Part shown: positions 43,734-44,277 of the stretch, piece after piece
How positions within the stretch are numbered: the first letter of the stretch is position 1
Layout: every line of letters starts with the position of its first letter
NCBI GenBank assembly: GCA_964651385.1
Contig: CAZYYM010000018.1
Span: 1 to 44,277, forward strand
DNA from: GCA-001735895 sp964651385
Lineage (GTDB): Bacteria > Pseudomonadota > Gammaproteobacteria > GCA-001735895
Reading direction: 5' to 3'
DNA: 44,277 nucleotides
The notes under the pieces: generated by a model
What the model was told of the DNA's origin: nothing
Database searches by the model: none
The model's input: the letters and a program-made list of their open reading frames with translations, nothing else
Made by a program: the position numbers and the translations under genes

Positions 43734-44147
43734 TTACAGGTTTTGATGGTTGAGTGGGTATCCACGCTCTTTGTAAAAACTGTAATGCCTTCGGGCCTGT
43801 TGTTTATTGTCTTCTGTTACCAGCTCGATAATCCGTTCGTATTGGGCAAAATTATCAGGTATGTTATCACTGAGGTTTATCAGCAACTGACGTTCACATT
43901 CCTCTGGTGATGTATTGTTGATAAGAACGGGTGTTTCAAATTCTTGCGATGACTCAATGTCGTGCGGAACGAAACTATCGTCAGCAAAGATCCAGAGAAG
44001 CTTATCCAGATGTGCCGATTGCTCGGGGCTTTGGGTTAACAACAGCGTTTTTTTCCGTGTTTCGTATGCCTTTTGACAAAGCTCGCAAGTCACTCGGTCG
44101 CTACGATGCCTTTCTGGGTTTAGTTGATAAAAATCGATCCGGGTCAT
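43734..44147 (-). CDS. holC: DNA polymerase III subunit chi
   Basis: A 137-residue protein matching HolC (about 147 in E. coli): RIDFYQLN at the N-terminus, ACELCQKAY-like VTCELCQKAYE (about 19-29), LDKLLWIFADDSFVPHD (about 47-63) and the Asn/Asp-rich segment near PVLINNTSPE. Chi links the clamp loader, with psi, to single-strand-binding protein at the replication fork. pepA lies immediately upstream on the same strand. Confidence 0.92.
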   Translation of the reverse strand: MTRIDFYQLNPERHRSDRVTCELCQKAYETRKKTLLLTQSPEQSAHLDKLLWIFADDSFVPHDIESSQEFETPVLINNTSPEECERQLLINLSDNIPDNFAQYERIIELVTEDNKQQARRHYSFYKERGYPLNHQNL

Positions 44148-44163
44148 AATGAATCTGCCCTAT

Positions 44164-44277
44164 CTACAACTGGTCTAGAATAAATTGTGTTAACAGCGGT
44201 ACCGGTCGACCGGTAGCACCTTTTTGCTCACCCGATTTCCAGGCGGTTCCGGCGATATCGAGATGTGCCCAGTGATA
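44164..44277 (-). CDS. pepA: Cytosol (leucyl) aminopeptidase, C-terminal end only
   Basis: The window edge cuts this gene, leaving the last 37 codons and the stop. The translated end, WAHLDIAGTAWKSG followed by GATGRPVPLLTQFIL, is the characteristic C-terminus of PepA, the hexameric Zn/Mn leucine aminopeptidase that can also act as a DNA-binding regulator. It is followed by holC 16 nt later, the standard pepA-holC order. Confidence 0.9.
   Translation of the reverse strand, partial: YHWAHLDIAGTAWKSGEQKGATGRPVPLLTQFILDQL

Overview
The window looks like chromosomal core DNA from a gammaproteobacterium. The gene order nif3/degS, petABC, sspAB, diaA-yraN-lpoA, rsmI, rnpB, mraZ-to-ftsZ and valS-holC-pepA is the one I recall from Pseudomonas-like Gammaproteobacteria. 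MurE carries the DNPR motif for meso-diaminopimelate, and the Rieske protein has a twin-arginine leader. No tRNA, 16S/23S rRNA, CRISPR array, phage or plasmid gene was recognised.

Layout. 283-3044 (minus): a DUF5666-type lipoprotein with a clear promoter and terminator, then a DegS/AlgW-like anchored protease. 3108-3863: Nif3-like protein. 4014-7641 (plus): cytochrome bc1 complex (petA, petB, petC), then sspA and sspB. 7645-10574 (minus): diaA, yraN, lpoA. 10651-11487 (plus): rsmI. 11488-19350 is a block placed between rsmI and rnpB, which are neighbours in many relatives. It holds the stress operon prkA-yeaH-spoVR, a minus-strand pair of aldehyde ferredoxin oxidoreductase (AOR) family enzyme and MoaD-like sulfur carrier, and a divergent ABM-domain monooxygenase. 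19358-19710: RNase P RNA with its own promoter. 20023-37482: the full division and cell wall (dcw) cluster mraZ-rsmH-ftsL-ftsI-murE-murF-mraY-murD-ftsW-murG-murC-murB-ddlB-ftsQ-ftsA-ftsZ, with almost every stop and start codon overlapping, a MraZ-box array in front and a terminator behind. 37744-38451: a REP-associated (RAYT/Y1) transposase with flanking inverted motifs, where lpxC often lies. 38654-39682: an AspA/AstE-like metallohydrolase. 39725-44277 (minus, read right to left): pepA (3' end only), holC, a small conserved protein, valS, a DoxX membrane protein and a possible PH-domain remnant in frame behind the DoxX stop codon.

How the genes work together. The dcw cluster supplies the cytoplasmic and lipid-linked steps of peptidoglycan synthesis and the septal machinery, and LpoA activates a peptidoglycan synthase at the envelope. 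petABC encodes one respiratory complex. PrkA, YeaH and SpoVR are a widely co-occurring stress set. The AOR/MoaD-like pair suggests a tungsten- or molybdenum-pterin oxidoreductase with a sulfur carrier encoded beside it. The most unusual parts are this AOR/MoaD/ABM block, the transposase end structure behind ftsZ, and the DoxX/PH remnant. I found no clear evidence for an entirely new system.
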